Shown one piece after another: positions 28,754 through 36,539 of a stretch of 64,000 nucleotides of DNA (within the stretch, counting starts at the first letter, position 1; each line of letters starts with the position of its first letter). A program made the position numbers and the translations under genes. Below the pieces are notes generated by a model, which saw nothing but the letters and a program-made list of their open reading frames with translations, was not told the DNA's origin and made no database searches. Origin of the DNA: Sphingobacterium hotanense (GTDB lineage Bacteria; Bacteroidota; Bacteroidia; Sphingobacteriales; Sphingobacteriaceae); NCBI RefSeq assembly GCF_008274825.1, contig NZ_CP030848.1:1240001-1304000 (forward strand), given 5' to 3'.

Positions 28754-29350
28754 ATGATTACTATTTGCCTATTACGTCACGGTGAGACAGCATACAATGC
28801 CGACGGAAATAAATACTGCGGAAGAACGGATATAGAACTTACGGAAAAAGGACTTCAGCAGGCCAATCGTATGAACGAGCTGTTGAAAGAATTTAGCTTC
28901 GACCATATCTTTTCATCTCCGTTAAAGCGCGCTAAGAATACAGCAGCGATCGCTTCCGGCGAAGAAGCACGCGTGGTTGCCGACGAACGCCTTATCGAAG
29001 TAGACTTCGGTAATTGGGAAGGGAAGCGTTCGGACGAATTTATTGCTGAAGACCCAGAGTCTTGGGACAATTGGCTTTCCAATCCCGAAGAACATGCAGC
29101 AGGTCGTACAGGAGAAACAGCTAAGCAAGTTATTGAACGCTTAAATAGTTTCTATAATGAGCTGATGGAAAAGTATGATGGCAAAACTATCTTGGTTGTT
29201 GGACACAATGGCGTCAACCGTTTATTTATGTCGAGCCAACTTGGTATGCCTTTAAAGAACTATAGAAAGATTGTTCAAGAGAATTCTGCACTTACGCTGA
29301 TAACATTGGATAAACATAAAGGTTTTAATTTGTTAAAGCTGAATGCTTAA
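28754..29350 (+). CDS. Histidine phosphatase family protein
   Basis: The 198-residue cytoplasmic protein carries the catalytic LLRHGETAYNADGNKYCGR motif (phosphohistidine), SSPLKRAKNTAAI and a second conserved histidine in VVGHNGVNRLF. Members are sugar-phosphate phosphatases or mutases. Directly coupled to the FGGY kinases, it may remove a phosphate from a pathway intermediate or prevent a toxic build-up. That role is inferred. Confidence 0.9.
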   Translation: MITICLLRHGETAYNADGNKYCGRTDIELTEKGLQQANRMNELLKEFSFDHIFSSPLKRAKNTAAIASGEEARVVADERLIEVDFGNWEGKRSDEFIAEDPESWDNWLSNPEEHAAGRTGETAKQVIERLNSFYNELMEKYDGKTILVVGHNGVNRLFMSSQLGMPLKNYRKIVQENSALTLITLDKHKGFNLLKLNA

Positions 29351-29371
29351 TTTCGCATACAAAAAATCCTA

Positions 29372-30238
29372 ATGAAAAAACTATTTTTTGCAGGCGCTAT
29401 ATTGATGCTATCGCTTCAAGCCTCAGCCCAAAAGCTACATAAGCTAAACTTCAAGACCGTAGATGAGATGTACGCTTACTTCGAATATGCTCCGGGCAAG
29501 AAAGTGATCTCCGGACATAGAGGAACGATTGAGAATCATATGCCAGAGAACGCAATCCCTTCCATGGAAGAAGTTCTGAAGCATACGCTGGCCATCTTTG
29601 AGGTTGACCCTCGCTTGACTAAAGATAGTATTCCAGTGATGGTACATGACGCCACACTAGACCGCACAACGACGGGGTCTGGAAAGGTAATCGACTACAC
29701 ATGGGCAGACTTGAAAAAATTGAAGCTGAAAGATAAGCAAGGGCAAGCAACAAAATACAAGATCAATACATTAGACGAGATGATTGCCTGGGCGAAAGGA
29801 AAGACCATCCTAAATCTGGATAAGAAAGATCTTCCGATGGAGATGACAGCTGAAATCATCAAAAAGCATGACGCCTATGCTTGGGTATGGGTAACTGTGC
29901 ACAACGTTGAGCAAGCAAAATTCTACTTGGAGAAGAACCCAAAGCAGTATCTCTCAATGCATATCAAAACACAACAGGATTTAGAGAAATTCGTTCAATC
30001 CGGGCTGCCATTTAATCGGATGATCGTTTATATTGGTCCGGAGATAAAAGCAGCGAACCAAGGCATGTACAAATTCTTTCACGAAAAAGGCGTGATGTGC
30101 ATGATTTCATCGGCACCGACTTACGATAAACTTCCGACCAAAGAAGAACGCGCAGCGAAGTTTAGAGCGGTGTTTGCCGACGGAGCTTCAATTTTGGAAT
30201 CAGATTTACCGATTGAAGTAAGCCAAGCGTTGAAATAG
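29372..30238 (+). CDS. Exported glycerophosphodiester phosphodiesterase (GDPD) family protein
   Basis: The 288-residue protein has a Sec signal peptide (MKKLFFAGAILMLSLQASAQ). It carries GDPD active-site motifs: SGHRGTIENHMPEN (histidine-arginine-glycine and PEN), FEVDPRLTKDSIPVMVHD (metal-binding acidic residue and HD), and a C-terminal VFADGASILESDLP. Family members split glycerophosphodiesters, and some cleave polyglycerolphosphate teichoic acid. It is the third exported phosphoester hydrolase of the locus and the last gene of the permease operon. Confidence 0.9.
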   Translation: MKKLFFAGAILMLSLQASAQKLHKLNFKTVDEMYAYFEYAPGKKVISGHRGTIENHMPENAIPSMEEVLKHTLAIFEVDPRLTKDSIPVMVHDATLDRTTTGSGKVIDYTWADLKKLKLKDKQGQATKYKINTLDEMIAWAKGKTILNLDKKDLPMEMTAEIIKKHDAYAWVWVTVHNVEQAKFYLEKNPKQYLSMHIKTQQDLEKFVQSGLPFNRMIVYIGPEIKAANQGMYKFFHEKGVMCMISSAPTYDKLPTKEERAAKFRAVFADGASILESDLPIEVSQALK

Positions 30239-30278
30239 AAAAGAAAGGTTGTCTTTGGAGCATGAAAGGAAGAATGTA

Positions 30279-30363
30279 TTGTCTTTGAATCAGGAAAGGA
30301 AGGATAAAAGGATGACCATGATCCTGCTAATCCTTACATCCTTCCTTTCCTGGTTCAAGACAA
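30279..30363. repeat. 44-bp family B repeat, inverted pair
   Basis: Two copies of the GAACCAGGAAAGGAAGGAT-type unit face each other around a short centre. The whole 85-bp block, reverse-complemented, matches 37849-37933 at all but one position. A more degenerate copy lies just upstream at 30249-30278. Confidence 0.8.
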
Positions 30364-30368
30364 TCCAT

Positions 30369-30398
30369 AAAAATAGCGCCTAGAAAAACTAGGCGCTA
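30369..30398 (-). terminator. Intrinsic terminator downstream of rimK
   Basis: A perfect 10-bp stem TAGCGCCTAG / CTAGGCGCTA with a five-base loop is followed on the minus strand by TTTTTATGG. It lies between the convergent GDPD and rimK genes. Confidence 0.75.
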
Positions 30399-30405
30399 CG
30401 CTCTT

Positions 30406-30440
30406 ATATCTAATGTCTAAAATCTGACATCTAATCTAAA
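30406..30440. repeat. TTAGnnn heptad array at the rimK 3' end
   Basis: Minus-strand sequence reads as successive 7-mers beginning TTAG (TTAGATG, then a degenerate unit, TTAGACA, TTAGATA). The rimK stop codon TAG lies in the first TTAG of the array. Confidence 0.7.
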
Positions 30441-31371
30441 GATTACTCTGTTTCTTAATCTTTGTTCTTATCGTTGCGGGCTTAGCGAGTTGTTTAGCTT
30501 CATATTGCCTTTCGATATATTTGATAATTTCGCTGGCGATATCCTTGCCTGTAGCTTGCTCTATACCTTCTAAACCAGGTGAAGAGTTGACCTCCAAAAT
30601 CAATGGACCACGGGAGGAAGGCAGCATATCCACACCTGCAACAGTGAGTCCCATTGCACGTGCTGCAGCGATGGCAGTTTCCTTTTCTTTACGCGTTAAT
30701 TTGATGACTTCGGCAGTACCGCCACGGTGCAGGTTCGAGCGGAATTCGCCTTCCTTCGCTGTGCGCTTCATGGCGCCGACTACTTTGCCATCCACAACAA
30801 AAGCACGGATATCCGTTCCTTTTGCTTCTTTAATATATTCTTGAATCAGGATGTTGTTTCCTAAGCCATAGAAAGCCTCGATTACCGAAGAAGCCGCTTT
30901 CTTAGTCTCGGCCAGTACCACACCGATTCCTTGCGTTCCTTCCAATAATTTAATAACTAGCGGTGCACCACCTACCATATTGATTAAGTCGTCAACATCA
31001 GATGCCGTTCTAGCAAAACCTGTAATCGGTAGACCTAAGCCTGCGCCCGAAAGGATCTGCATACAACGCAGTTTATCGCGCGAACGCGTGATAGCCTGAC
31101 TCGGGTTGGCAGAAATTACACCCATTACTTCAAATTGGCGAACGATTGCCGATCCGTAAAACGTAACGGACGAACCGATACGAGGAACAATGGCATCGAT
31201 TTCACCAATATCTTGGCCCTTATAATGTATGGATGGTTTGCCTTGTTGGATGCCGACATAACATTTACTGTGGTCCATGACCACACATTCATGTCCGCGA
31301 GCAACGGCAGCTTCAACCAAACGCTTGGTCGAATAAATTGACTTGTTTGTCGATAATACAGCTATCTTCAC
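30436..31371 (-). CDS. rimK: RimK family alpha-L-glutamate ligase (ribosomal protein S6 modification)
   Basis: The 311-residue ATP-grasp enzyme has an N-terminal preATP domain ([29 protein letters not shown]) and ATP-grasp motifs [37 protein letters not shown] and the metal-binding [15 protein letters not shown]. RimK adds glutamates to the C-terminus of ribosomal protein S6 or related substrates. The start codon is GTG at 31371. Upstream on the same strand is the RimB-like zinc protease, a well-known genomic partner, and before that purM. The stop codon is embedded in a heptad repeat array. Confidence 0.93.
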   Translation of the reverse strand: MKIAVLSTNKSIYSTKRLVEAAVARGHECVVMDHSKCYVGIQQGKPSIHYKGQDIGEIDAIVPRIGSSVTFYGSAIVRQFEVMGVISANPSQAITRSRDKLRCMQILSGAGLGLPITGFARTASDVDDLINMVGGAPLVIKLLEGTQGIGVVLAETKKAASSVIEAFYGLGNNILIQEYIKEAKGTDIRAFVVDGKVVGAMKRTAKEGEFRSNLHRGGTAEVIKLTRKEKETAIAAARAMGLTVAGVDMLPSSRGPLILEVNSSPGLEGIEQATGKDIASEIIKYIERQYEAKQLAKPATIRTKIKKQSNL

Positions 31372-31409
31372 TTTCTTAGTTCTTTAACAGATAAATGGGC
31401 TTTTATATT

Positions 31410-31841
31410 TTATATCAAATTGGAGGCTAGATTTTTTTTAGCCACATCCACTAAAAATTTTCGAGTGATAAAATTACGCCCTAAAAGCATGGGGAAGGAC
31501 ATTGCTGATCTGTCGCGAAAGGAGAGTTTAATATCGTACAGCTCATTGAACATCCGGATTTTTGTTAGGAATATATAACGGATTTCCGACTGCCCAAAAG
31601 AACTCTTAATTGTTCTTTCACGATGGACAGGGAAAGTCAACTTCAAAACCTTATCACTATCGAGGTTCGGACGAATATGACCGATCACGTAGAGATGCCC
31701 TTTTTTGTTGACCACTTCCATTTGTTCACAGTGTAGAACAGAAGTCTCGGCGCCAGTATCTATTTTAGCGTCAATATCATAGAGTCCCAATTCGGGCAAA
31801 TCGATGATTTCTGTTCTACCTATAATTTTCTTGCCGTCCAC
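31410..31841 (-). CDS. RimK-associated putative ATP-dependent zinc protease (RimB/Pfam05618 type)
   Basis: The 143-residue protein has the retropepsin-like signature LPELGLYDIDAKIDTGAETS, where DTGA is the aspartic-protease-like motif, and MSFPMLLGRNFITRKFLVD near the end. The family is regularly encoded next to rimK and may cleave the modified substrate or maintain its turnover. The start is GTG (31841), 7 bp after the purM stop, and rimK starts 38 bp downstream, so the three genes are likely one operon. Confidence 0.87.
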   Translation of the reverse strand: MDGKKIIGRTEIIDLPELGLYDIDAKIDTGAETSVLHCEQMEVVNKKGHLYVIGHIRPNLDSDKVLKLTFPVHRERTIKSSFGQSEIRYIFLTKIRMFNELYDIKLSFRDRSAMSFPMLLGRNFITRKFLVDVAKKNLASNLI

Positions 31842-31848
31842 GTCAAAT

Positions 31849-33027
31849 TTATTCGTAAATAAATTCTCCGTACGGAGAGCGAATAGTTACTTTCTTAGTA
31901 TCTGCCGCCTCTACACGACCGATGATTTGTGCCGGGATGCCGAAAGATTCCGATATAGCGATAATATCGGCAGCGATCTCCTCAGGAACATAAAGTTCCA
32001 TACGGTGTCCCATATTGAATACCTTGTACATTTCTTGCCAATCTGTATTCGATTCTTTTTGAATTAACTCGAATAATGCTGGAATCGGGAACAAGTTATC
32101 TTTGATTACGTGAACAGCATCCACGAAATGTAATACCTTCGTCTGTGCACCGCCAGAACAGTGAACCATACCATCAATTTGCGAACGGTATTTATCCAAG
32201 ATCTGTTTAATCACTGGTGCATAGGTACGAGTTGCCGATAAAACAAGCTTACCTGCTGTAATCTCCTCGCCAGTTTCTACTTTAATCTTATCCGTTAATG
32301 CCTTTCCGCCAGCGAATACCAAATCGTATGGCACCGCAGGGTCGAAGCTCTCCGGATATTTCTCAGCGATATATTTGCTAAATACATCATGGCGTGCAGA
32401 TGTCAATCCGTTGGATCCCATTCCGCCATTGTATTCTTTTTCATAAGTTGCCTGTCCGTAAGAAGCTAAACCAACGATCACATTTCCAGCCTGAATACGG
32501 TGGTTGGAGATAACGTCTTCGCGTTTCATACGACAAGTAACTGTACTGTCTACGATAATAGTTCTTACTAGATCGCCTACATCAGCAGTTTCGCCGCCAG
32601 TAGAGTAGATACCCATACCTAACTCGCGAAGCTCCGCAAGGATTTCTTCAGTTCCGTTGATAATTTCTGCGATAACTTCACCCGGAATCAGGTTCTTGTT
32701 ACGGCCAATCGTAGAAGATAATAAGATGTTGTCGATTGCACCAACACAAAGTAGATCATCCACATTCATGATGATAGCATCCTGCGCTATTCCACGCCAA
32801 ACCGACGCATCGCCAGTCTCTTTCCAGTAAACATAGGCTAAAGATGATTTTGTACCCGCACCATCTGCATGCATGATATTACACCATTCCTCATCGGAAC
32901 CTAATATATCAGGGATAATCTTACAGAAAGCTTTTGGGAACAATCCTTTATCAATGTTTTTAATCGCATTGTGCACATCCTCTTTACCAGCGGATACACC
33001 TCTTTGGTTGTATTTTAAATCTGACAT
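31849..33027 (-). CDS. purM: Phosphoribosylformylglycinamidine cyclo-ligase (AIR synthetase)
   Basis: PurM closes the imidazole ring in purine synthesis with ATP. The protein begins MSDLKYNQRGVSAGKEDVHN and shows HADGAGTKSSLAYVYWKET, STGGETADVGD, GLASYGQATYEKEYNGGMGS and VHCSGGAQTKVL, motifs of this family. At 392 residues it is the longer Bacteroidota form. The ATG at 33027 is chosen over an in-frame TTG at 33048. A TATTTTTG box is immediately upstream at 33036-33043, which would leave only a very short leader. Confidence 0.93.
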   Translation of the reverse strand: MSDLKYNQRGVSAGKEDVHNAIKNIDKGLFPKAFCKIIPDILGSDEEWCNIMHADGAGTKSSLAYVYWKETGDASVWRGIAQDAIIMNVDDLLCVGAIDNILLSSTIGRNKNLIPGEVIAEIINGTEEILAELRELGMGIYSTGGETADVGDLVRTIIVDSTVTCRMKREDVISNHRIQAGNVIVGLASYGQATYEKEYNGGMGSNGLTSARHDVFSKYIAEKYPESFDPAVPYDLVFAGGKALTDKIKVETGEEITAGKLVLSATRTYAPVIKQILDKYRSQIDGMVHCSGGAQTKVLHFVDAVHVIKDNLFPIPALFELIQKESNTDWQEMYKVFNMGHRMELYVPEEIAADIIAISESFGIPAQIIGRVEAADTKKVTIRSPYGEFIYE

Positions 33028-33035
33028 CTTGCTTG

Positions 33036-33043
33036 CAAAAATA
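33036..33043 (-). promoter_or_regulatory. Possible -7 promoter box for purM
   Basis: TATTTTTG on the minus strand is an exact TAnnTTTG match, but it lies only 8 nt from the ATG. If real, the mRNA would be nearly leaderless; otherwise the match is accidental in T-rich sequence. Confidence 0.3.
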
Positions 33044-33125
33044 AACAAACCTCTTGATTATAGCGAAAGTTTTTCGCGAGCAAATGCCTTTAAATCCAAT
33101 TCAATAGATTTATTAGGCAGATAGG

Positions 33126-33605
33126 TTAAAGAATCTGTGCCCAATGCTCTTTAAGAAGCGCTAAATGGAAGCGTGCATTCGCCGGACTGGTGCTGGGAAG
33201 TCCAATATATTCAACGCCTTCAACACGCTTTAATAGCTTATCGTGCAAGGCCATCGCCTTCTGTCCATTGAAAAATACGCGTTTGATACCGGGATAGGTA
33301 GCGAGCAACTCTGGAATTGCATTCGCCTGCACTTCCGAAATATCCGAGTCCATACTGCCCGGACGGATCGCTGTAGCACAAACATCCCAAAGCGCCACTC
33401 CGTTCTTTAACAGAAGCCGCTTACGGTCTTCATACTGACCGCTGAGTTCCTCTTCGAACAGTAGGTGCATCAACTTCCAAAATCTATTCTGTGGATGCCC
33501 ATAATATTGTTGTTGGAGGAGTGATAGGTCGCCCGGTAAACTCCCTAAAATAAGAACCTTCGCATCAGCGGAGATAATAGGTGGAAAAGAAGATTTAAAA
33601 TCCAT
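33126..33605 (-). CDS. DNA-deoxyinosine (hypoxanthine/uracil) glycosylase family protein
   Basis: The 159-residue protein has the uracil-DNA-glycosylase-superfamily motifs KVLILGSLPGDLSLLQQQYY (GSLPG loop) and GHPQNRFWKLM near the N-terminus. It also has LPSTSPANARFHLA near the end. Similar short proteins are described as mismatch-specific or hypoxanthine DNA glycosylases that start base-excision repair. The start is ATG at 33605, 9 bp after the lipoprotein gene on the same strand. Confidence 0.85.
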   Translation of the reverse strand: MDFKSSFPPIISADAKVLILGSLPGDLSLLQQQYYGHPQNRFWKLMHLLFEEELSGQYEDRKRLLLKNGVALWDVCATAIRPGSMDSDISEVQANAIPELLATYPGIKRVFFNGQKAMALHDKLLKRVEGVEYIGLPSTSPANARFHLALLKEHWAQIL

Positions 33606-33614
33606 TAAAAAAAC

Positions 33615-34190
33615 TTAATATCTTTTCAATTTACTAATCTTTTCCTTTTGTTGCACTAATACTTCAGCCCGGTCTGCTAACTCAGCCTGCCATTTCGGAT
33701 CTGCCTGCTCAGGAAGTCCCTTCACGAATTTCCCATCAAAGTAATAGAACCTAAATTCCTCCGCCTTTTCGGTCTTAGAATAATCAAATTCGGGTGCATA
33801 CATATGCGCATTATAGCGATAGAGTTCCTCCAGAACAAAAGAAACCTGATTGTCCTTGAAGTAATAATAGTCATTCGTGTAACCACCCTCACCATAATAT
33901 TTGATATCCATCTTCTCCATGATGTTATTCTTGTAGTAGAAATAAGCAATTCCTCCCTCGGTCGATTCGCCCAACACCTCTGCCGAGTCGATTTTATCCC
34001 AGTCTGTGATCGCATGAATTCGCTCGTAGTTATCACGAATGCTCTGTATAGTATCTACTTTCACCTGAGTAACCAGACCCGTATCTAGTGCGGTACTATC
34101 CGTCTGCGTAGTCTGCTGATTGTTATTATTTCCCTGACAAGCGGCCGCTAGGACCGCAATGGCTAGAGGAATATATGCTAGTGCTCTCAT
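33615..34190 (-). CDS. Uncharacterised lipoprotein
   Basis: The 191-residue protein begins MRALAYIPLAIAVLAAAC, a lipoprotein signal with the lipobox LAAAC at Cys18. An Asn/Gln/Thr-rich linker follows (GNNNNQQTTQTDS). The rest is mixed alpha/beta with many aromatic residues (IAYFYYKNNIMEKMDIKYY) and a charged helical end (QQKEKISKLKRY). I do not recognise a family. It is probably anchored in a periplasm-facing or outer membrane. It lies downstream of a 600-bp repeat-filled gap and just upstream of the glycosylase gene. Confidence 0.75.
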   Translation of the reverse strand: MRALAYIPLAIAVLAAACQGNNNNQQTTQTDSTALDTGLVTQVKVDTIQSIRDNYERIHAITDWDKIDSAEVLGESTEGGIAYFYYKNNIMEKMDIKYYGEGGYTNDYYYFKDNQVSFVLEELYRYNAHMYAPEFDYSKTEKAEEFRFYYFDGKFVKGLPEQADPKWQAELADRAEVLVQQKEKISKLKRY

Positions 34191-34243
34191 ATTATTAGTG
34201 TTTGAATATAGAAACGAATAGGAGGGGGTATTGTTTTTTATGA

Positions 34244-34274
34244 GACATTAGACATTAGATATTAGACATTAGAG
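34244..34274. repeat. TTAGnnn heptad array, left arm of 34.2-34.8 kb block
   Basis: Plus-strand 7-mers TTAGACA, TTAGATA, TTAGACA, TTAGAGT in exact register. The opposite-orientation array at 34755-34790 bounds the other side of the block. Confidence 0.75.
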
Positions 34275-34331
34275 TATGGCGGCTTGATATTTGGTTTTGA
34301 AAATGTTGTCTGAAAGGATTTGCAGGATGGG

Positions 34332-34375
34332 TTGTTTTGAACCAGGAAAGGAAGGATTTAAGGATTCGCAGGATC
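34332..34375 (+). repeat. Family B 44-bp repeat, single copy
   Basis: TTGTTTTGAACCAGGAAAGG begins a full-length unit ending in GCAGGATC. A fragment of the same unit (AGGATTTGCAGGATGG) precedes it near 34313. Confidence 0.75.
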
Positions 34376-34407
34376 TGGTTTAGCTATTACCTTTTTATTT
34401 CGTTTTT

Positions 34408-34500
34408 CACATCCCTTTTAAACTCCTATCATAGCCCTTTGGGAGCGGCTTTGATAGGGGTTTAAAAGGGATGTGAAAGGGCTTTACAAGGGTTTTAAGC
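34408..34500. repeat. AAAGGG-type hairpin repeat (family A), copy 2
   Basis: The 29-bp left arm 34408-34436 pairs with 34447-34475 at 27 of 29 positions around a 10-nt loop, a very stable potential hairpin. The core GAGCGGCTTTGATAGGGG is shared with the copy at 59047-59125, and the tail GAAAGGGCTTTACA is shared with 8963-9046. Confidence 0.75.
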
Positions 34501-34561
34501 AGAAGGAAAGTAAAGCCGTTTATTATGAAGTATTGACTACGAAAAAAGGATGTAACGACAC

Positions 34562-34661
34562 GATCCTGCCCATCCTTGCATCTTTTTTTTTCTTGGTTCA
34601 AAACAACATTTAAGCCAGATCCTGCCAATCCTTGCATCCTTCCTTTCCTGGTTCAAAACAA
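34562..34661 (-). repeat. Family B repeats, two tandem copies in reverse orientation
   Basis: Reverse copies lie at 34562-34606 and 34618-34661, followed by a fragment to about 34687. With the forward copy at 34332 they form inverted pairs around the family A hairpin. Confidence 0.75.
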
Positions 34662-34713
34662 TACATCCATCCTTACATCTTTTTTTAACCCAGCCCCATC
34701 CCAATAATCCACA

Positions 34714-34743
34714 AAAAAAGGGTTGCGAAAGCAACCCTTTTTT
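34714..34743 (-). terminator. Intrinsic terminator of purH
   Basis: A 13-bp stem AAAAAAGGGTTGC / GCAACCCTTTTTT with a GAAA loop gives a T run on the minus strand, 50 bp after the purH stop. Confidence 0.8.
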
Positions 34744-34754
34744 CTAGACGACAT

Positions 34755-34790
34755 ACGTCTAATATCTAATGTCTAAAATCTAATATCTAA
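34755..34790. repeat. TTAGnnn heptad array at the purH 3' end
   Basis: On the minus strand the units TTAGATA, TTAGATT, TTAGACA, TTAGATA, TTAGACG follow each other in perfect 7-nt register, starting 3 nt after the purH stop codon. Confidence 0.75.
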
Positions 34791-34793
34791 CAA

Positions 34794-36320
34794 TTAATGT
34801 TTGAAATGTCTAACGCCTGTAGTTACCATAGCAACTCTTTTTTCGTTAGCCATATCTATTGACAATTGATCTTTGATGGAACCACCTGGTTGCAATACGG
34901 CTACAACACCAGCGTCACCAGCGATTTCAACACAGTCAGGGAATGGGAAGAAGGCATCCGATGCCATCACACTGCCCTTGATTTCGAAACCGAAAGATTG
35001 TGCTTTCTCGATTGCTTGTTTTAATGCATCAACACGTGATGTTTGACCAACGCCTGAAGCGATTAAAGTACCGTCTTTAGCAAATACGATCGTGTTAGAT
35101 TTTGTATGCTTAACGATTTTATTAGCGAAGTAAAGATCCTTTAATTGCTCTTCCGTAGGTTTTACTTCCGTAATGGAAGTCATTTCCTTAGGACCTTCGA
35201 CCGTATTGTCTTTATCTTGAAGAATAACACCGTTCAACAAAGTTTTGAACTGTTGTGAAGGTAATGCTACTTCTTTACGACGTAGGATAATGCGATTCTT
35301 CTTAGCTGTCAATACTTGTAGAGCATCTTCGCTGTATGAAGGTGCTATCAACACTTCAAAGAATAAGTTGTTGATTTCTTCTGCTGTTTCCTTGTCAACC
35401 TCTGCATTGCAGATTAAAACACCACCAAATGCGGATACAGGATCACATGCTAACGCGGCTAACCAAGCCTCTTTGATTGTATTGCGAGAAGCAACACCAC
35501 AAGCATTGGTATGTTTTAATATCGCGAAGGTAGGCTCCTGGAACTCGTCGATAATAGCAACTGCTGCATCAACGTCTACTAAGTTGTTGTATGAAAGTTC
35601 TTTACCGTTTAATTTATCGAACATGGCGTCTAAGTTTCCAAAGAATACACCCTTTTGGTGTGGGTTTTCTCCGTAACGCAATGTTTGTGCTTTTTGCTCC
35701 GATTGTTTGAACACTTCGATTGGCTCCTCTTGGTTGAAGTAGTTGAAGATCGCAGTGTCATAATGCGAAGAAGTATTGAATGCGCGTTTCGCAAACGATT
35801 TACGTTGCTCTAAACTTGTTGCACCTTCCTGATTTTTTAAGATTTCCTCTAATTCCGTGTAATCATTTTTCGAAGAGATGATCACGACATCGTTGAAGTT
35901 TTTCGCAGCGGCGCGGATCAATGAAATACCACCGATGTCGATCTTCTCGATGATATCTTGCTCAGCAGCACCAGATGCTACAGTTTCTTCAAATGGGTAT
36001 AAATCAACGATCACTAAGTCGATTTCTGGAATCTCATATTGATCTAATTGTTGCTTATCCTCCGCTAATGGGCGACGCGATAAAATACCACCGAATACAT
36101 TCGGGTGTAACGTTTTTACGCGGCCACCTAAGATAGAAGGGTAACCTGTAAGGTCCTCAACACGCTCCACAGGGATGTCTAAGTCGCGGATAAACGCTTC
36201 TGTACCGCCAGTTGAGTAAAATGTAACACCGTAAGTATGTAATAATTGAATTAAAGGCGCAAGGTTATCTTTGTAGTAAACTGAAACCAATGCATTTTTT
36301 ATCTTAACAGGATGATTCAT
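34794..36320 (-). CDS. purH: Bifunctional AICAR transformylase / IMP cyclohydrolase
   Basis: PurH carries out the last two steps of IMP synthesis. This 508-residue protein has the N-terminal MGS-like IMP cyclohydrolase domain (VYYKDNLAPLIQLLHTYGVT, YSTGGTEAFIRD, GRVKTLHPNVFGGILSRR). The C-terminal transformylase domain has LRYGENPHQKGVF, AILKHTNACGVA, DPVSAFGGVLICN and DAFFPFPDCVEIAGDAGV. It is divergent from the esterase gene and preceded by a TATCTTTG box. Confidence 0.97.
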   Translation of the reverse strand: MNHPVKIKNALVSVYYKDNLAPLIQLLHTYGVTFYSTGGTEAFIRDLDIPVERVEDLTGYPSILGGRVKTLHPNVFGGILSRRPLAEDKQQLDQYEIPEIDLVIVDLYPFEETVASGAAEQDIIEKIDIGGISLIRAAAKNFNDVVIISSKNDYTELEEILKNQEGATSLEQRKSFAKRAFNTSSHYDTAIFNYFNQEEPIEVFKQSEQKAQTLRYGENPHQKGVFFGNLDAMFDKLNGKELSYNNLVDVDAAVAIIDEFQEPTFAILKHTNACGVASRNTIKEAWLAALACDPVSAFGGVLICNAEVDKETAEEINNLFFEVLIAPSYSEDALQVLTAKKNRIILRRKEVALPSQQFKTLLNGVILQDKDNTVEGPKEMTSITEVKPTEEQLKDLYFANKIVKHTKSNTIVFAKDGTLIASGVGQTSRVDALKQAIEKAQSFGFEIKGSVMASDAFFPFPDCVEIAGDAGVVAVLQPGGSIKDQLSIDMANEKRVAMVTTGVRHFKH

Positions 36321-36339
36321 TGTATTTTGTTTGGAGCCG

Positions 36340-36347
36340 CAAAGATA
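36340..36347 (-). promoter_or_regulatory. Bacteroidota -7 promoter box for purH
   Basis: TATCTTTG on the minus strand, 20 nt upstream of the purH ATG, matches TAnnTTTG exactly. Confidence 0.5.
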
Positions 36348-36539
36348 AATATTTAAATAGATTATTTGTCTAATAATGTCGATTTATTATCGTTGTTATC
36401 GAAAATCGTCGCCTTTAGGATTTTCCGAAAGTTCAGCTTTGAATGGCCGTCAAGAACTTTCATAGCTCTTATGGTTTCAATGGAATGGCAAAAGTTTTTT
36501 ATATTAGATATATACTATATAAACCTAAAATTCCACAGC

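Noticed and set aside
34407..34734. Minus-strand open frames of 65-76 codons
   Set aside because: They are made entirely of repeat-family sequence (family A and B units, repeated NQERKD-type peptides) and have no independent coding signal.
36366..36539. Upstream extension of the esterase reading frame
   Set aside because: The extra 58 residues precede a complete signal peptide and show no conserved features; the start at 36540 fits an exported enzyme.
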